A DNA stretch of 54,998 nucleotides from Hyphomicrobiales bacterium (GCA_017305925.1 JAFKJW010000182.1:23674-78671); one strand, 5' to 3'; shown: positions 10,848 through 23,507, numbered from the stretch's first letter. Translations and numbers: made by a program. Notes: generated by a model not told the origin, from the letters alone.

Positions 10848-10873
10848 CGCCCGCCGGACATGTCCGGCGGGCG
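10848..10873. terminator. palindromic terminator between convergent trxA and the acyl-CoA synthetase gene
   Basis: A perfect 13+13-base inverted repeat (arms 10848-10860 and 10861-10873) centred on ACATGT, followed by a short TTT on the plus strand. Its place between two convergent genes suggests it terminates from both sides. The T-run is weak. Confidence 0.6.
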
Positions 10874-10907
10874 TTTCCGTCTGAGGCTCGACGATCCCGC
10901 CAGAGGA

Positions 10908-12863
<1,956 letters not shown>

Positions 12864-12981
12864 GATCCATTCTCCCGATTGCGGCAGCTTCATAGGACAG
12901 GAAAAGACGCGAGGAAACAGCGGCGTCCTTGCCCCGGGGCGAACATCGGACTTTAATGACCGCACACGGGAGACCATCGCA

Positions 12982-13272
12982 ATGACGCACGACAAGGGCA
13001 CCGCACGGCCGACCACCCTGATCGAGAACGACCGGGTGATCGTAACCCGCTGGGACTTTCACCGCGGCGACAACACCGGCTGGCACAGACATGGCCACGA
13101 CTATGTGGTGGTGCCCATCATGGACGGCAGGCTGAAGCTGGTGACGACCGACGGCGAGAGCACCGCCGAGATGAAGAAGGGAGCGCCCTATTTCCGCGGG
13201 GAAGGCGTCGAGCACGACGTGATCAACGCGACCGACGGCGACTACGCCTTCATCGAGATCGAGTTGAAATAG
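12982..13272 (+). CDS. small cupin-domain protein
   Basis: A 96-residue single cupin barrel. The metal-binding motif is visible as [12 protein letters not shown] (His pair and following acidic residue) and GVEHDVIN (fourth ligand). Such proteins act as small dioxygenase-like or sugar-binding proteins; the substrate cannot be told. The ATG at 12982 is chosen because the cupin starts about 10 residues later and CGGGAGA lies 7-13 bases upstream. It is divergently arranged with the acetoacetyl-CoA synthetase and 118 bases upstream of trpB, without clear functional link to either. Confidence 0.75.
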   Translation: MTHDKGTARPTTLIENDRVIVTRWDFHRGDNTGWHRHGHDYVVVPIMDGRLKLVTTDGESTAEMKKGAPYFRGEGVEHDVINATDGDYAFIEIELK

Positions 13273-13390
13273 CCGTTCCGCGCCTCTCCGGCGAAGCGGC
13301 GGTTTGCATCCAGCCCCGGAAAGGCTTAAGCGTCCGCAGCCTTTGTGCGGGCATCGGCCGATGCCGCGCCCAGCAACGACCGGAACAGCC

Positions 13391-14611
<1,221 letters not shown>

Positions 14612-14676
14612 CAGGCGGTCTTTGTCCGAAGCGCGCTGCCATGCTACCTTCTTCCCGATCAATCAGGACGCTGACC

Positions 14677-14964
14677 ATGGGTGAAGTGCCCCTGTCGCTG
14701 CGCGTGGATGCCAAGCTCAAGGAAAAGCTGGAGAGCGAGGCACGCCGGCAGAAAGTATCGGCGGACGATCTGGCCGAACGCGCCATCGAGAATTATCTCG
14801 ATTTTCAGGAACGCGATCGCGCGATCATGCGCCAGCGAATGATCGAAGCGGAAAAGGGAATCTTCATCTCCGAGGAGGCGATGACGCGTTGGGTCGAAAG
14901 CTGGGGAACCGACAACAAATTACCCCCTCCCGAGCCGGATATCTTCCCTGAACAGCAACCATGA
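14677..14964 (+). CDS. CopG/ribbon-helix-helix-type antitoxin
   Basis: A 95-residue protein whose first part (MGEVPLSLRVDAKLKEKLES) fits a ribbon-helix-helix DNA-binding strand and helix, followed by SADDLAERAIENYLDF, a pattern typical of ParD/CopG-like antitoxins. The C-terminal half would bind and mask the toxin. It overlaps the following toxin frame by 4 bases (ATGA), the normal layout of a toxin-antitoxin pair. The toxin frame is broken, so this antitoxin may be an orphan. It sits inside the trpB-trpA interval. DNA binding is inferred. Confidence 0.75.
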   Translation: MGEVPLSLRVDAKLKEKLESEARRQKVSADDLAERAIENYLDFQERDRAIMRQRMIEAEKGIFISEEAMTRWVESWGTDNKLPPPEPDIFPEQQP

Positions 14965-15229
14965 GGATCGCCTTCCTGGCGAGTGCCCGCCGTGATCTCG
15001 CATGGTTCCGGCATACGACACAGTGTTTCCCGAGGGCGCCCGCGGTGCGGAACGTGCTTACAAGCACGCCTTGGCCAGCTTGAAAGACAACCCCGAAATC
15101 GGGCATCGTACGGAGGACGAGGGTTATCGTGCTCTTCCCGTGGTGCGTACGCCCTTTTCATTCGTCTATCGAATCGCTAACGGTCGCATCGAGGTTGTAA
15201 GGGTTCGCGACGGGCGCGCCGGCGATTGA
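14961..15229 (+). pseudogene. ParE/RelE-superfamily toxin, frameshifted
   Basis: The ATG at 14961 overlaps the antitoxin stop. Its frame reads MRIAFLASARRDLAWFRH, typical of a RelE/ParE N-terminus, then loses similarity. The continuation, starting YDTVFPEGARGAERAYKHAL and ending in FSFVYRIANGRIEVVRVRDGR, is in another frame up to TGA 15229. The two join if one base is missing near 15012-15014 (for example CATTAC to CATAC), giving an intact toxin of about 89 residues, the family's normal size. ParE and RelE toxins poison gyrase or cut ribosome-bound mRNA. As read, only fragments could be made, so the toxin is probably inactive. A sequencing error would be the alternative. Confidence 0.8.
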
Positions 15230-15250
15230 ACCCTTGCTCGAGGAGCATCC

Positions 15251-16090
15251 ATGACCACCCGCATTGACCGCCGTTTCGCCAAGCTCAGGGCCGAAGGCCG
15301 GCCGGCGCTCGTCACCTATTTCATGGGCGGCGATCCCGACTACGCCACCTCGCTGTCGATCATGAAGGCGCTGCCGAAGGCAGGCAGCGACGTGATCGAG
15401 CTCGGCATGCCCTTCTCCGACCCGATGGCCGACGGCCCGGCGATCCAGGCGGCAGGGCTGCGCGCACTGAAGGCCGGCCAGACGCTGGCGAAGACGCTGG
15501 CCATGGCGGCCGAGTTCCGCAAGGGCGACGACGAAACGCCGATCGTCATGATGGGCTACTACAACCCGATCTACATCTACGGCGTCGAGCGCTTCCTGGC
15601 CGACGCCAGGGCGGCCGGCGTGGACGGCCTGATCGTCGTCGACCTGCCGCCGGAGATGGACGGCGAGCTCTGCATCCCGGCCGTCGAGGCCGGCATCAAC
15701 TTCATCCGCCTGGCGACGCCGACGACGGACGACAGGCGCCTGCCGAAGGTGCTCGAGAACACGTCGGGCTTCGTCTACTACGTCTCGATGACCGGCATTA
15801 CCGGGGCGGCACTCGCCGACACCGCCAAGGTGGAAGAGGCGGTGAAGCGCATCAAGGGTCACACCGGCCTGCCGGTCTGCGTCGGCTTCGGCGTCAAGAC
15901 CGCGGAGCAGGCGCGCGCCATCGGCGCGTCCGCCGACGGCGTGGTGGTCGGCACGGCGATCGTCAACGCGGTGGCGAACGCGCTCGGTCCGGACGGCAAA
16001 GCGGCGGCGGACCCGGCCGAGGCCGTTTCGGCGCTCGTCGACGGCCTTGCCCGGGGCGTGCGCGCGGCGCGCCTTCAACCGGCCTCATAA
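15251..16090 (+). CDS. trpA: tryptophan synthase alpha subunit
   Basis: A 279-residue TIM barrel that cleaves indole-3-glycerol phosphate to indole and glyceraldehyde 3-phosphate. Catalytic residues are recognisable: Glu in [15 protein letters not shown] and the Asp of the same loop, plus the phosphate-binding [18 protein letters not shown] ribosome site sits 8 bases before ATG 15251. It is followed 41 bases later by accD. It forms a channelling complex with TrpB although the two genes here are separated by the toxin-antitoxin remnant. Confidence 0.97.
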   Translation: MTTRIDRRFAKLRAEGRPALVTYFMGGDPDYATSLSIMKALPKAGSDVIELGMPFSDPMADGPAIQAAGLRALKAGQTLAKTLAMAAEFRKGDDETPIVMMGYYNPIYIYGVERFLADARAAGVDGLIVVDLPPEMDGELCIPAVEAGINFIRLATPTTDDRRLPKVLENTSGFVYYVSMTGITGAALADTAKVEEAVKRIKGHTGLPVCVGFGVKTAEQARAIGASADGVVVGTAIVNAVANALGPDGKAAADPAEAVSALVDGLARGVRAARLQPAS

Positions 16091-16131
16091 AGCGCCTACA
16101 TTGCCGCTGGCACCCTCGAGGATCTTGAGCG

Positions 16132-17055
<924 letters not shown>

Positions 17056-17118
17056 ACCCGTCACGCGACGGCGCGAAAGACGATTGCCCGCGAGAACCGC
17101 AGCGCCTAATCCACCGCG

Positions 17119-18450
17119 ATGACCCAGCTTCTGGCCGAGCGCGAGATCCAGCGCCTCCTGACCCTTCACCCGAAAGGCTTCGACCTTTCGCTGGACCGCG
17201 TCCTGCGCCTGCTCGACCGGCTCGGCAATCCGCAGGACCGGCTGCCGCCCGTCATCCATATCGCCGGCACGAACGGCAAGGGCTCGGCGGCCGCCTTCTG
17301 CCGCGCGCTTCTGGAAGCGCAGGGCCTGTCGGTGCACGTTCATACGTCCCCGCATCTGGTGTCGTGGTCCGAGCGCTACCGTCTGGGCGCCAAGGGCGGC
17401 GGCCGCCTCGTCGCCGACGCCGTCTTCGCAGAGGCGATCGGCCGTGCCGCAGAAGCGAACGGAGGACAGCCGATCACCGTCTTCGAGATTCTGACCGCCG
17501 TGGGTTTCATCCTGTTCTCGGAGCATCCGGCCGACGCCGTGGTGCTGGAAGTCGGGCTCGGCGGCCGCTTCGACGCGACCAACGTCGTGAAGAGCCCGGC
17601 CGTCGCCATCGTCATGCCGATCTCGCCGGACCACCAGGCCTATCTCGGCGACCGCGTCGAGCTGATCGCGGCGGAAAAGGCCGGCATCATGAAGCCGGGC
17701 CGGCCCGTCGTCATCGGTGCTCAGGAGTTCGAGGAGGCGCGCGACGTTCTGATCGAGACGGCGGAGCGCCTCGGCTGTCCCATGCAGCTCTACGGGCAGG
17801 ATTTCCTCGCCCATGAGGAGAACGGCCGGCTGGTCTATCAGGACGAGACCGGACTGATGGACCTCTCCCTGCCCAGGCTCGCCGGGCGCCACCAGTTCGC
17901 CAACGCCGCCGCGGCGATCGCCGGCGTGCGGGTGGCGGGCTTCGGCGCGTCCCACAGGGCCGCCGACGAAGCCATGCAGAAGGTCTCCTGGCCCGGCCGC
18001 ATGCAGCGGCTCACCTCGGGCAGGCTGGTCGAGCTGGCGCCGCCGGGCGCCGAGATATGGGTCGACGGCGGCCACAACCCGGGCGCCGGACTGGTCGTGG
18101 CGGAAGCGCTCGCCGAACAGGAGGAGCGCCAGCCGCGCCCGCTGTTCCTCATTTCGGGCATGATCAACACCAAGGACCAGACGGGCTATTTCCGCGCCTT
18201 CCAAGGCATGGCGCGGCATGTCTTCACCGTCCCCGTCGCCATGAGCGACGCCAGCGTGCCCAAGGAAGAGCTGGCGATACGTGCGACGGAAGCGGGCCTT
18301 TCGGCCGAGCCGATCGACTCGGTCGCCAACGCGTTGATGCTGCTGCGCGACACCTGGGACGCGCGCGAGGCGCCCCCGCGCATCCTGATCGGCGGATCGC
18401 TCTATCTCACCGGCGCGGTGCTCGCGGAGAACGGCACGCCGCCGACCTGA
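17119..18450 (+). CDS. folC: bifunctional folylpolyglutamate synthase / dihydrofolate synthase
   Basis: A 443-residue Mur-ligase-family enzyme with P-loop IAGTNGKGSAAAF near residue 50, and the SPHLVSWSERYR and GLGGRFDATNV motifs typical of FolC. It adds glutamate to dihydropteroate and to folates. The ATG at 17119 is 63 bases after accD, on the same strand, so probably the same operon. It ends 10 bases from the convergent trpF stop, leaving no room for a separate terminator between them. Confidence 0.95.
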   Translation: MTQLLAEREIQRLLTLHPKGFDLSLDRVLRLLDRLGNPQDRLPPVIHIAGTNGKGSAAAFCRALLEAQGLSVHVHTSPHLVSWSERYRLGAKGGGRLVADAVFAEAIGRAAEANGGQPITVFEILTAVGFILFSEHPADAVVLEVGLGGRFDATNVVKSPAVAIVMPISPDHQAYLGDRVELIAAEKAGIMKPGRPVVIGAQEFEEARDVLIETAERLGCPMQLYGQDFLAHEENGRLVYQDETGLMDLSLPRLAGRHQFANAAAAIAGVRVAGFGASHRAADEAMQKVSWPGRMQRLTSGRLVELAPPGAEIWVDGGHNPGAGLVVAEALAEQEERQPRPLFLISGMINTKDQTGYFRAFQGMARHVFTVPVAMSDASVPKEELAIRATEAGLSAEPIDSVANALMLLRDTWDAREAPPRILIGGSLYLTGAVLAENGTPPT

Positions 18451-18460
18451 AGCGCACCGC

Positions 18461-19099
18461 CTATCGCGCGGCGGCAACGGCCCGGAAGAAGGCCTCGATC
18501 AGGCCGACATCCTTCACGCCCGGCGCGCTTTCCACGCCCGAGGAGACGTCGAGCCCCGGCGGACGGGCAAGCCGTATGGCGTCGGCGGCATTTCCCGCGT
18601 TCAGGCCGCCGGAAAGCAGGTAGTCGACGCCTCGCGGCACCCCGGCGAGGATCGTCCAGTCGAAGGACACGCCGTTGCCGCCCGGCAGCTCGGAGCCGGC
18701 CGGCGGCCTGGCGTCGAAGAGAAAACGGTCCGCGACGCCCCGGTAGGGCGCGATCCCGTCCAGATCGGCGGCCGTGCCGACCGGCAGCGCCTTCATCACC
18801 GGCAGGCCGTGGCGCGCCTTCACCGCGGCGACGCGTTCCGGGGTCTCCCTGCCGTGCAGTTGCAGCAGGTCGGGCTGCATGGCGGCCACGATGCGGTCGA
18901 GGAAATCGTCGCCGGCGTCGACCGTCACCGCGACGGCCCCGGCCCTGCCGCGCGCGGCGGCGCGCAGCCGCCCGGCATCCTCCGGCAGGATGTTGCGCGG
19001 GCTTTTCGGGAAGAAGATGAAGCCGACATGGGTGGCGCCCTCGGCCAGCGCGGCCGCCAGCGCCTCGTCGGTCTTCAAGCCGCAGATCTTGATGTCCAT
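18461..19099 (-). CDS. trpF: phosphoribosylanthranilate isomerase
   Basis: A 212-residue TIM barrel with the N-terminal KICGLKTDEAL (catalytic Cys), GFIFFPKSPR, LQLHGRETPE and LSGGLNAGNA motifs. It performs the Amadori rearrangement in tryptophan synthesis. In many rhizobia trpF stands directly upstream of trpB in the same direction; here it is beyond folC on the opposite strand, 45 bases downstream of the YgjP-type peptidase gene with which it may be cotranscribed. This suggests a local rearrangement relative to the common order. Confidence 0.95.
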   Translation of the reverse strand: MDIKICGLKTDEALAAALAEGATHVGFIFFPKSPRNILPEDAGRLRAAARGRAGAVAVTVDAGDDFLDRIVAAMQPDLLQLHGRETPERVAAVKARHGLPVMKALPVGTAADLDGIAPYRGVADRFLFDARPPAGSELPGGNGVSFDWTILAGVPRGVDYLLSGGLNAGNAADAIRLARPPGLDVSSGVESAPGVKDVGLIEAFFRAVAAAR

Positions 19100-19144
19100 G
19101 AGGCCGTACCTATGCCGGCCGGCGGCCGGAGTCGAGGCCGCATG

Positions 19145-19903
19145 TCACTCGAAGCTGATCGCCTGCAAGGCGGAGCCGTTGCGCTTCAGCCAGGCCTTGC
19201 AGCGTTCGGTGTCGGGGCAGAGCTCCTTGCAGAGCTTCCAGAATTTCGGGCCGTGGTTCATCTCTCTCAGATGAGCGACCTCGTGGGCGACCAGATAGTC
19301 GATGACCGGAGCCGGCGCCATCAGGATGCGCCAGGAGAAGGAGAGGTTGCCCTCGCTCGTGCAGGAGCCCCAGCGGCTGGTCGTGTCGCGGAAGCGGATC
19401 GCCCTGGCCTTGCGGCCGACCGCCTCGGTATGCTTCGCCACCAGCGCCTCGATGTCGCGCCTGGCCTCGCGCTTGAGGAAATCGGCGATGCGGCGCGGCA
19501 GATGCCGCCGGTCGCCATGGACGACCAGCACCCTGATACCGTCCTGCACATCGAGGCTGACGGTGCCGCGCTTCGCCGGCTCGTGCACGATGAGATGCGG
19601 AGTGCCGCGGACCGGTATGCGGATGCCGGGGCGCACCTGCGGCCGATCGGGCACCTTGGCGAGCCGCTGCTCCAGCCAGCCTTGGTGGCGCGACAGGAAG
19701 CGGTCCACCTCGCCGCGCGCCAGCCCGGGCGGCACGGTGACGCGCAGGCCCTGCCCGCCGGCGTCGATGCGCAGCGTCATGCGCCGCGCGCGGTCGTTCT
19801 CCACGATGCGCAGCGGCAGGCGGCGGCCGGCCACGTCGTGCTCGCGCTCCTGGACCGGTTGCGGCGCCCGTCTGGCCGGGATTCGGAAAAAGCCGAATGA
19901 CAT
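19145..19903 (-). CDS. YgjP-type (DUF45, M48-like) metallopeptidase
   Basis: A 252-residue protein ending in the zinc-metallopeptidase pattern of the YgjP/DUF45 family: WGSCTSEGNLSFSWRIL, then YLVAHEVAHLREMNHGPKFW (HExxH plus a third His). The preceding 120 residues form the usual strand-rich N-terminus. The ATG at 19903 (MSFGFFRIP) is preferred; the frame is open further upstream but that part is low-complexity Arg/Ser sequence without similarity. Function in the family is poorly known; cytoplasmic protein turnover or SprT-like DNA-protein crosslink repair are suggestions. It precedes trpF by 45 bases. Confidence 0.85.
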   Translation of the reverse strand: MSFGFFRIPARRAPQPVQEREHDVAGRRLPLRIVENDRARRMTLRIDAGGQGLRVTVPPGLARGEVDRFLSRHQGWLEQRLAKVPDRPQVRPGIRIPVRGTPHLIVHEPAKRGTVSLDVQDGIRVLVVHGDRRHLPRRIADFLKREARRDIEALVAKHTEAVGRKARAIRFRDTTSRWGSCTSEGNLSFSWRILMAPAPVIDYLVAHEVAHLREMNHGPKFWKLCKELCPDTERCKAWLKRNGSALQAISFE

Positions 19904-19976
19904 GAGGGAAACGTAGACGATTCGCTTGAAACGCGCAGGCCGGAACTCGCTCCATGACGAAGCGGCCTCCGACGTG

Positions 19977-19998
19977 AAAACGGCGCCGCCTCGCGGCG
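19977..19998 (-). terminator. putative Rho-independent terminator of the DUF2852 gene
   Basis: On the minus strand a GC-rich stem (arms 19993-19998 and 19984-19989, three-base loop) is followed a few bases on by TTTT (19977-19980), about 35 bases after the DUF2852 stop. Short but well placed. Confidence 0.45.
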
Positions 19999-20033
19999 AC
20001 GCCGTAACGCTGTTTTTCGCCTGCCGGTCAGGA

Positions 20034-20516
20034 TCAGACGTCGTCGAGCAGGTTGGAGCCCTTGCCCTTGCGGGGCGGCGTCTCCGGCTTGACGGTCGTC
20101 GTGGGCGCCGTCGGCTTGTTGCGGTGGGCCATGAAGCGGTCGAACTCTTCCTGGTCCTTGGCGCGGCGCAGTTCGCGCGCATAGTCGTCGAACTCGGTCA
20201 GCGCCTCGTCGAGCTTGCGGCGCTCCTCGGCAAGTCGCTCCAGCTCGCGCTCGCGCCACTCGTCGAAGGCGACGTTGCCGGTACGGCCGCCGCCGCCATG
20301 GCCCCAGCGCTGCGCCTTGTCGGCACCGCGGCGGCAGCCGGCGAAGATGCCGTCGGTCGCCCGGTTCACGTCGCGCTTGAAGCCGTCAAGCCGGTCGCCC
20401 CAGATGATGTAGGCAAGCATGGCGAAGCCCAGCGGCCAGAACACCATGAAGCCGATCACCATCAGCGCAATGGTCGCCGGCGTCCAGGCCGGACGGATCA
20501 AAGCAGATGCGTTCAT
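20034..20516 (-). CDS. DUF2852 membrane protein
   Basis: A 160-residue protein with a hydrophobic N-terminal segment (about 12-40, rich in Ile, Val, Met and Phe) followed by a charged, probably coiled region (RERELERLAEERRKLDEALTEF) and a Pro/Thr/Lys-rich tail. This matches DUF2852, a family found almost only in alphaproteobacteria and of unknown function. Probably a bitopic inner-membrane protein with a cytoplasmic helical part. The ATG at 20516 immediately precedes the membrane segment. It lies downstream of benE on the same strand. Confidence 0.8.
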   Translation of the reverse strand: MNASALIRPAWTPATIALMVIGFMVFWPLGFAMLAYIIWGDRLDGFKRDVNRATDGIFAGCRRGADKAQRWGHGGGGRTGNVAFDEWRERELERLAEERRKLDEALTEFDDYARELRRAKDQEEFDRFMAHRNKPTAPTTTVKPETPPRKGKGSNLLDDV

Positions 20517-20633
20517 GTTTCAAAGTTCCTTCGGTTCCCGAGCAGCCGACCTGGCTGCATGGAATCGAGATGGGAAGGGCCATGCGGCGATTCAAGGATG
20601 CATCCGGCAAAACCGGACAAGCCCTTGTCCACG

Positions 20634-21776
20634 CTATTTCTTTTTGAGCGCGTCGAGACCGGCCACCGCAAGCCCGGCGACAAGGCCCCAGAAGGCGGAA
20701 CCGACACCGAACAGAGCCAGGCCCGACGCGGTGACGGCGAAGGTGACGGTCGCGGCCATGCGTCCGGCCTCGTCCCGCAGCGCGATCGACAGCGCGTTGG
20801 CGAGCGAGCCGAGCAGCGCCAGCCCCGCCACCAGCACGATCAGGCTTTGCGGCAGTACGGCGAAGATCGCCACCAGCGAGGCGCCGAAGGCTGCGAACAC
20901 CAGATAGGCCAGCGCGTAGAAAGGCCCCGTCTTCCAGCGCTCGGCCGGGTCGGGATGCACGTCCGGCCCGGTGCAGATGGCGGCCGAGATCGCCGAAAGG
21001 TTGCTGGTGGACGCGCCGAAGGGCGCCGTCAGCACGGAAACCAGCCCGGTGACGCCGATGAGCGGGCCGGGCGGCGGCTCGTAGCCATCCGCCTTCAGCA
21101 CCGCCAGGCCGGACAGATTCTGCGATGCCATGGTGACGAGATAGAGCGGCAAAGCGAGGCCGATGGCGGCCTTCGCCGTGAAGACCGGCCAGATCAGGGT
21201 CAGCGTCGACAGTTCCGGGACGGGCAGGCCGCCGACCCGGCCGGTCAGGAACGCCGCCAACCCTCCCCCGATGAGCACGACCAGCACCGACAGGGCCGGA
21301 TTGAACAGCCGGATCAGGAAGAAGGCGGCGACCAGCGGCAGGATCAGCCACGGATCGGCGGGAACCGTTTTCGCCGCGTTCATGGCGAAGATGACGACGA
21401 TTCCCGCCAGCATGCCGGAGGCGACCGAGGCCGGGATTTTCGCGATCAGCCGCGTCAGCGGACGAAACAGGCCGGTGGTCACCAGCAGCACGCCGGCGAC
21501 GATGAAGGCGCCGACGGCTTCCGGCATGGTGAAGCCGCTGGAGGCGGCGATGAGCGCCACGCCCGGCGTCGACCATGCGGTGATGACCGGCATGCGCGTA
21601 AGCCAGGACAGCCACGCGGTCTCCACCGCCATGGCGAGGCAGAGCGCGGTTACCCAGCTCGCCGTCTCGACCTGGGTGGCGCCGACCGCATTGGCCGCGG
21701 CGATGACGATGGCGAGCGTGCCGCCGAAGCCGACGATCGCCGCCACGAAGGCGGAGACGGGAATGGATATGCGCAT
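20634..21776 (-). CDS. benE: BenE-family benzoate/H+ symporter-like membrane transporter
   Basis: A polytopic inner-membrane protein of about 380 residues with 11-12 hydrophobic segments. The N-terminus MRISIPVSAFVAAIVGFGG and the motif PFGASTSNLSAISAAICTG (about residues 255-273) match BenE. Family members were described as benzoate-proton symporters; substrate here is uncertain as no aromatic catabolic genes are nearby. The ATG at 21776 is preferred over a GTG 24 bases upstream because a GGAG lies 12 bases before it. A palindromic repeat element borders its 5' side. Confidence 0.82.
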   Translation of the reverse strand: MRISIPVSAFVAAIVGFGGTLAIVIAAANAVGATQVETASWVTALCLAMAVETAWLSWLTRMPVITAWSTPGVALIAASSGFTMPEAVGAFIVAGVLLVTTGLFRPLTRLIAKIPASVASGMLAGIVVIFAMNAAKTVPADPWLILPLVAAFFLIRLFNPALSVLVVLIGGGLAAFLTGRVGGLPVPELSTLTLIWPVFTAKAAIGLALPLYLVTMASQNLSGLAVLKADGYEPPPGPLIGVTGLVSVLTAPFGASTSNLSAISAAICTGPDVHPDPAERWKTGPFYALAYLVFAAFGASLVAIFAVLPQSLIVLVAGLALLGSLANALSIALRDEAGRMAATVTFAVTASGLALFGVGSAFWGLVAGLAVAGLDALKKK

Positions 21777-21814
21777 GGTCAGGCCGCGCTCCACCTGCAC
21801 GTGGATGATGCCGA

Positions 21815-21971
21815 ACCCCCCTCCGTCCTGCCGGACATCCTCCCCTCAAGCGGGGAGATCGGCCTTCGCCTCACACCGCCGACAATCTCCGGTGTCGAAG
21901 CGGAAACGAAGGTGTCAAAGCTGCTGATCTCCCCGCTTGAGGGGAGGATGCCCGGCGGGACAGAGGGGGGT
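21815..21971. repeat. large imperfect inverted repeat (intergenic palindromic element)
   Basis: Two 46-base arms (21815-21860 and 21926-21971) are reverse complements with three mismatches, separated by 65 bases. The arm contains a core CGTCCTGCCGGAC followed by a CTCAAG-type segment. A related core recurs as an inverted repeat at 54071-54124. Elements of this type are scattered between genes in Mesorhizobium-like genomes. Here it fills the interval between the benE 5' end and the hydrolase 3' end. Confidence 0.9.
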
Positions 21972-21981
21972 GAGCGCAGTC

Positions 21982-22800
21982 TCATGTCCTCCCCGCCCTC
22001 TCGACCATCGCCTCGACGGCGGCGGTCAGCATGGCGATGTCCTCGGGGCGCGACAGGCGATGGTCGCCGCCGGGCACCAGCGACAGCGTCACGTCGTCGG
22101 CCGGCAGGTGGCTGGCGAGCTTCAGCGCATGGGTATGCGGAACGTCGGGATCGTCGAGGCCCTGGATGATGTGGACGGGACAGTGGGTGTCGATCGGCCC
22201 CGTCATCACGCAGTTCCGCGCTCCGTCCTCCAGGAGCGCACGCGTGTAGACGTAAGGCTCGCCCGCATAGTCCGAGGGGCGCTCGAAGAAACCCTTGTCG
22301 TCGAGATCGCGTCGCTGCGCGGCGTCGAGATGCGGCTCGATGAGGTCGGCGGTGAAATCGGGCGCCGGCGCGAGAAGCACCAGCCCGGCGACACGGCCTG
22401 AGCTGGCCTTGCACAGCTCCTGCGCCATGCGCAGCGCGATCCAGGCGCCCATGGAGGAGCCGACGAGGATCTGCGGTCCTTCCGTGAAGCGCCGGAAGGC
22501 GTCGAGGCTCTCGTCCAGCCATTTCGAGATCGTGCCCTCCCGGAAGACCCCGCCCGATTCCCCATGTCCCGAATAATCATGCCGCAGACAGGCGTGGCCG
22601 CTCCTTTCGGCCCAGGCGTCGAGCGCCTCGGCCTTGGTGCCGAGCATGTCGGAGCGGAAGCCGCCCAGCCAGACGAGGCCGGGCTTGCGCCCCGGACGCA
22701 GGCGATAGGCGATCGGGACACCGTCATGGTCGAAGAACCGGGCAGGAAGGGCGGACAAGGGCAACTCCGCGTGTCGGCGAACGGGCCGCCCTTTTGGCAT
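21982..22800 (-). CDS. alpha/beta hydrolase
   Basis: A 272-residue alpha/beta-hydrolase-fold protein. Visible elements: oxyanion region WLGGFRSDM, nucleophile elbow VGSSMGAW (Ser), an acid in GLDDPDVP and catalytic His in PGGDHRLSRPED. The fold and size fit serine esterases or BAAT-like and peptidase-S9-like hydrolases; the substrate is unknown. The ATG at 22800 (MPKGRPVRRH) is chosen; another in-frame start lies at 22824. It is divergent from infC, sharing a 170-base region. Confidence 0.85.
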   Translation of the reverse strand: MPKGRPVRRHAELPLSALPARFFDHDGVPIAYRLRPGRKPGLVWLGGFRSDMLGTKAEALDAWAERSGHACLRHDYSGHGESGGVFREGTISKWLDESLDAFRRFTEGPQILVGSSMGAWIALRMAQELCKASSGRVAGLVLLAPAPDFTADLIEPHLDAAQRRDLDDKGFFERPSDYAGEPYVYTRALLEDGARNCVMTGPIDTHCPVHIIQGLDDPDVPHTHALKLASHLPADDVTLSLVPGGDHRLSRPEDIAMLTAAVEAMVERAGRT

Positions 22801-22897
22801 GCCTCGGCCGCGCAGGCAAAGCATCGAACGCGCGCGAGGCCGGAAACCGTTGCGAAAATCGGCGGGCGTCAGGTGATTTCTTCATGACGGTGTGCTA

Positions 22898-22926
22898 TTG
22901 ACACGCGCCCGTTCGTGCCGACATAG
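22898..22926 (+). promoter_or_regulatory. putative promoter of infC
   Basis: A perfect TTGACA at 22898-22903, a 17-base spacer and ACATAG at 22921-22926 lie about 45 bases upstream of the infC start. Assigned by eye. Confidence 0.55.
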
Positions 22927-22970
22927 GCGCGAGCGGCATTTTCGTGCGAAACAGCCAGGAGACAACGACC

Positions 22971-23507
22971 ATTCGCAGACCATTCAAGGCAGCGGCGCCC
23001 ACCAAGGACGGACCGCGCTCGAACCGCGACATCCGGGCCCCCCGGGTTCAACTCATCGACGCAGACGGACAAAATCGCGGCAACGTTTCGATCAACGATG
23101 CCCTGCTCCTTGCCGAAGAGGCCGGCCTCGACCTCGTCGAAATCTCTCCGAACGCCGATCCGCCCGTCGTCAAGATCCTCGACCTCGGCAAGCTGAAATA
23201 TGCCAACCAGAAGAAGGCCGCCGAGGCACGCAAGAACCAGAAGGTCATCGAGATCAAGGAGATCAAGATGCGCCCCAACATCGATTCGCACGACTACGAC
23301 GTGAAGATGAGGGCGGTGCGCCGGTTCTTCGAGGAGGGCGACAAGGTCAAGTTGACGCTGCGCTTCCGCGGCCGCGAGATGGCGCATATGGAGCTCGGCA
23401 TGCAGCTTCTCAACAAGGTGCGCGAGGAAACCGCGACGATCGCCAAGGTCGAGGCGGAGCCGAAGCTGGAAGGCCGGCAGATGATGATGGTGCTGGCGCC
23501 GCGCTGA
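22971..23507 (+). CDS. infC: translation initiation factor IF-3, with an ATT start codon
   Basis: A 178-residue IF-3 with N domain ([20 protein letters not shown]), lysine-rich linker ([20 protein letters not shown]) and C domain ([28 protein letters not shown] written in two halves in the family profile). IF-3 binds the 30S subunit and rejects incorrect start codons. No ATG or GTG gives the normal N-terminus RRPFKA; the codon at 22971 is ATT, 9 bases after AGGAG (22957-22961). An AUU start, discriminated against by IF-3 itself, is the known autoregulation in enterobacteria. A GTG at 22944 would add nine residues and would place the AGGAG inside the coding region, so ATT is preferred. Confidence 0.9.
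   Translation: MRRPFKAAAPTKDGPRSNRDIRAPRVQLIDADGQNRGNVSINDALLLAEEAGLDLVEISPNADPPVVKILDLGKLKYANQKKAAEARKNQKVIEIKEIKMRPNIDSHDYDVKMRAVRRFFEEGDKVKLTLRFRGREMAHMELGMQLLNKVREETATIAKVEAEPKLEGRQMMMVLAPR

Noticed and set aside
15009-15016. Programmed ribosomal frameshift in the ParE-type gene
   Set aside because: No slippery heptamer or downstream pseudoknot is evident; a single-base loss explains it more simply.
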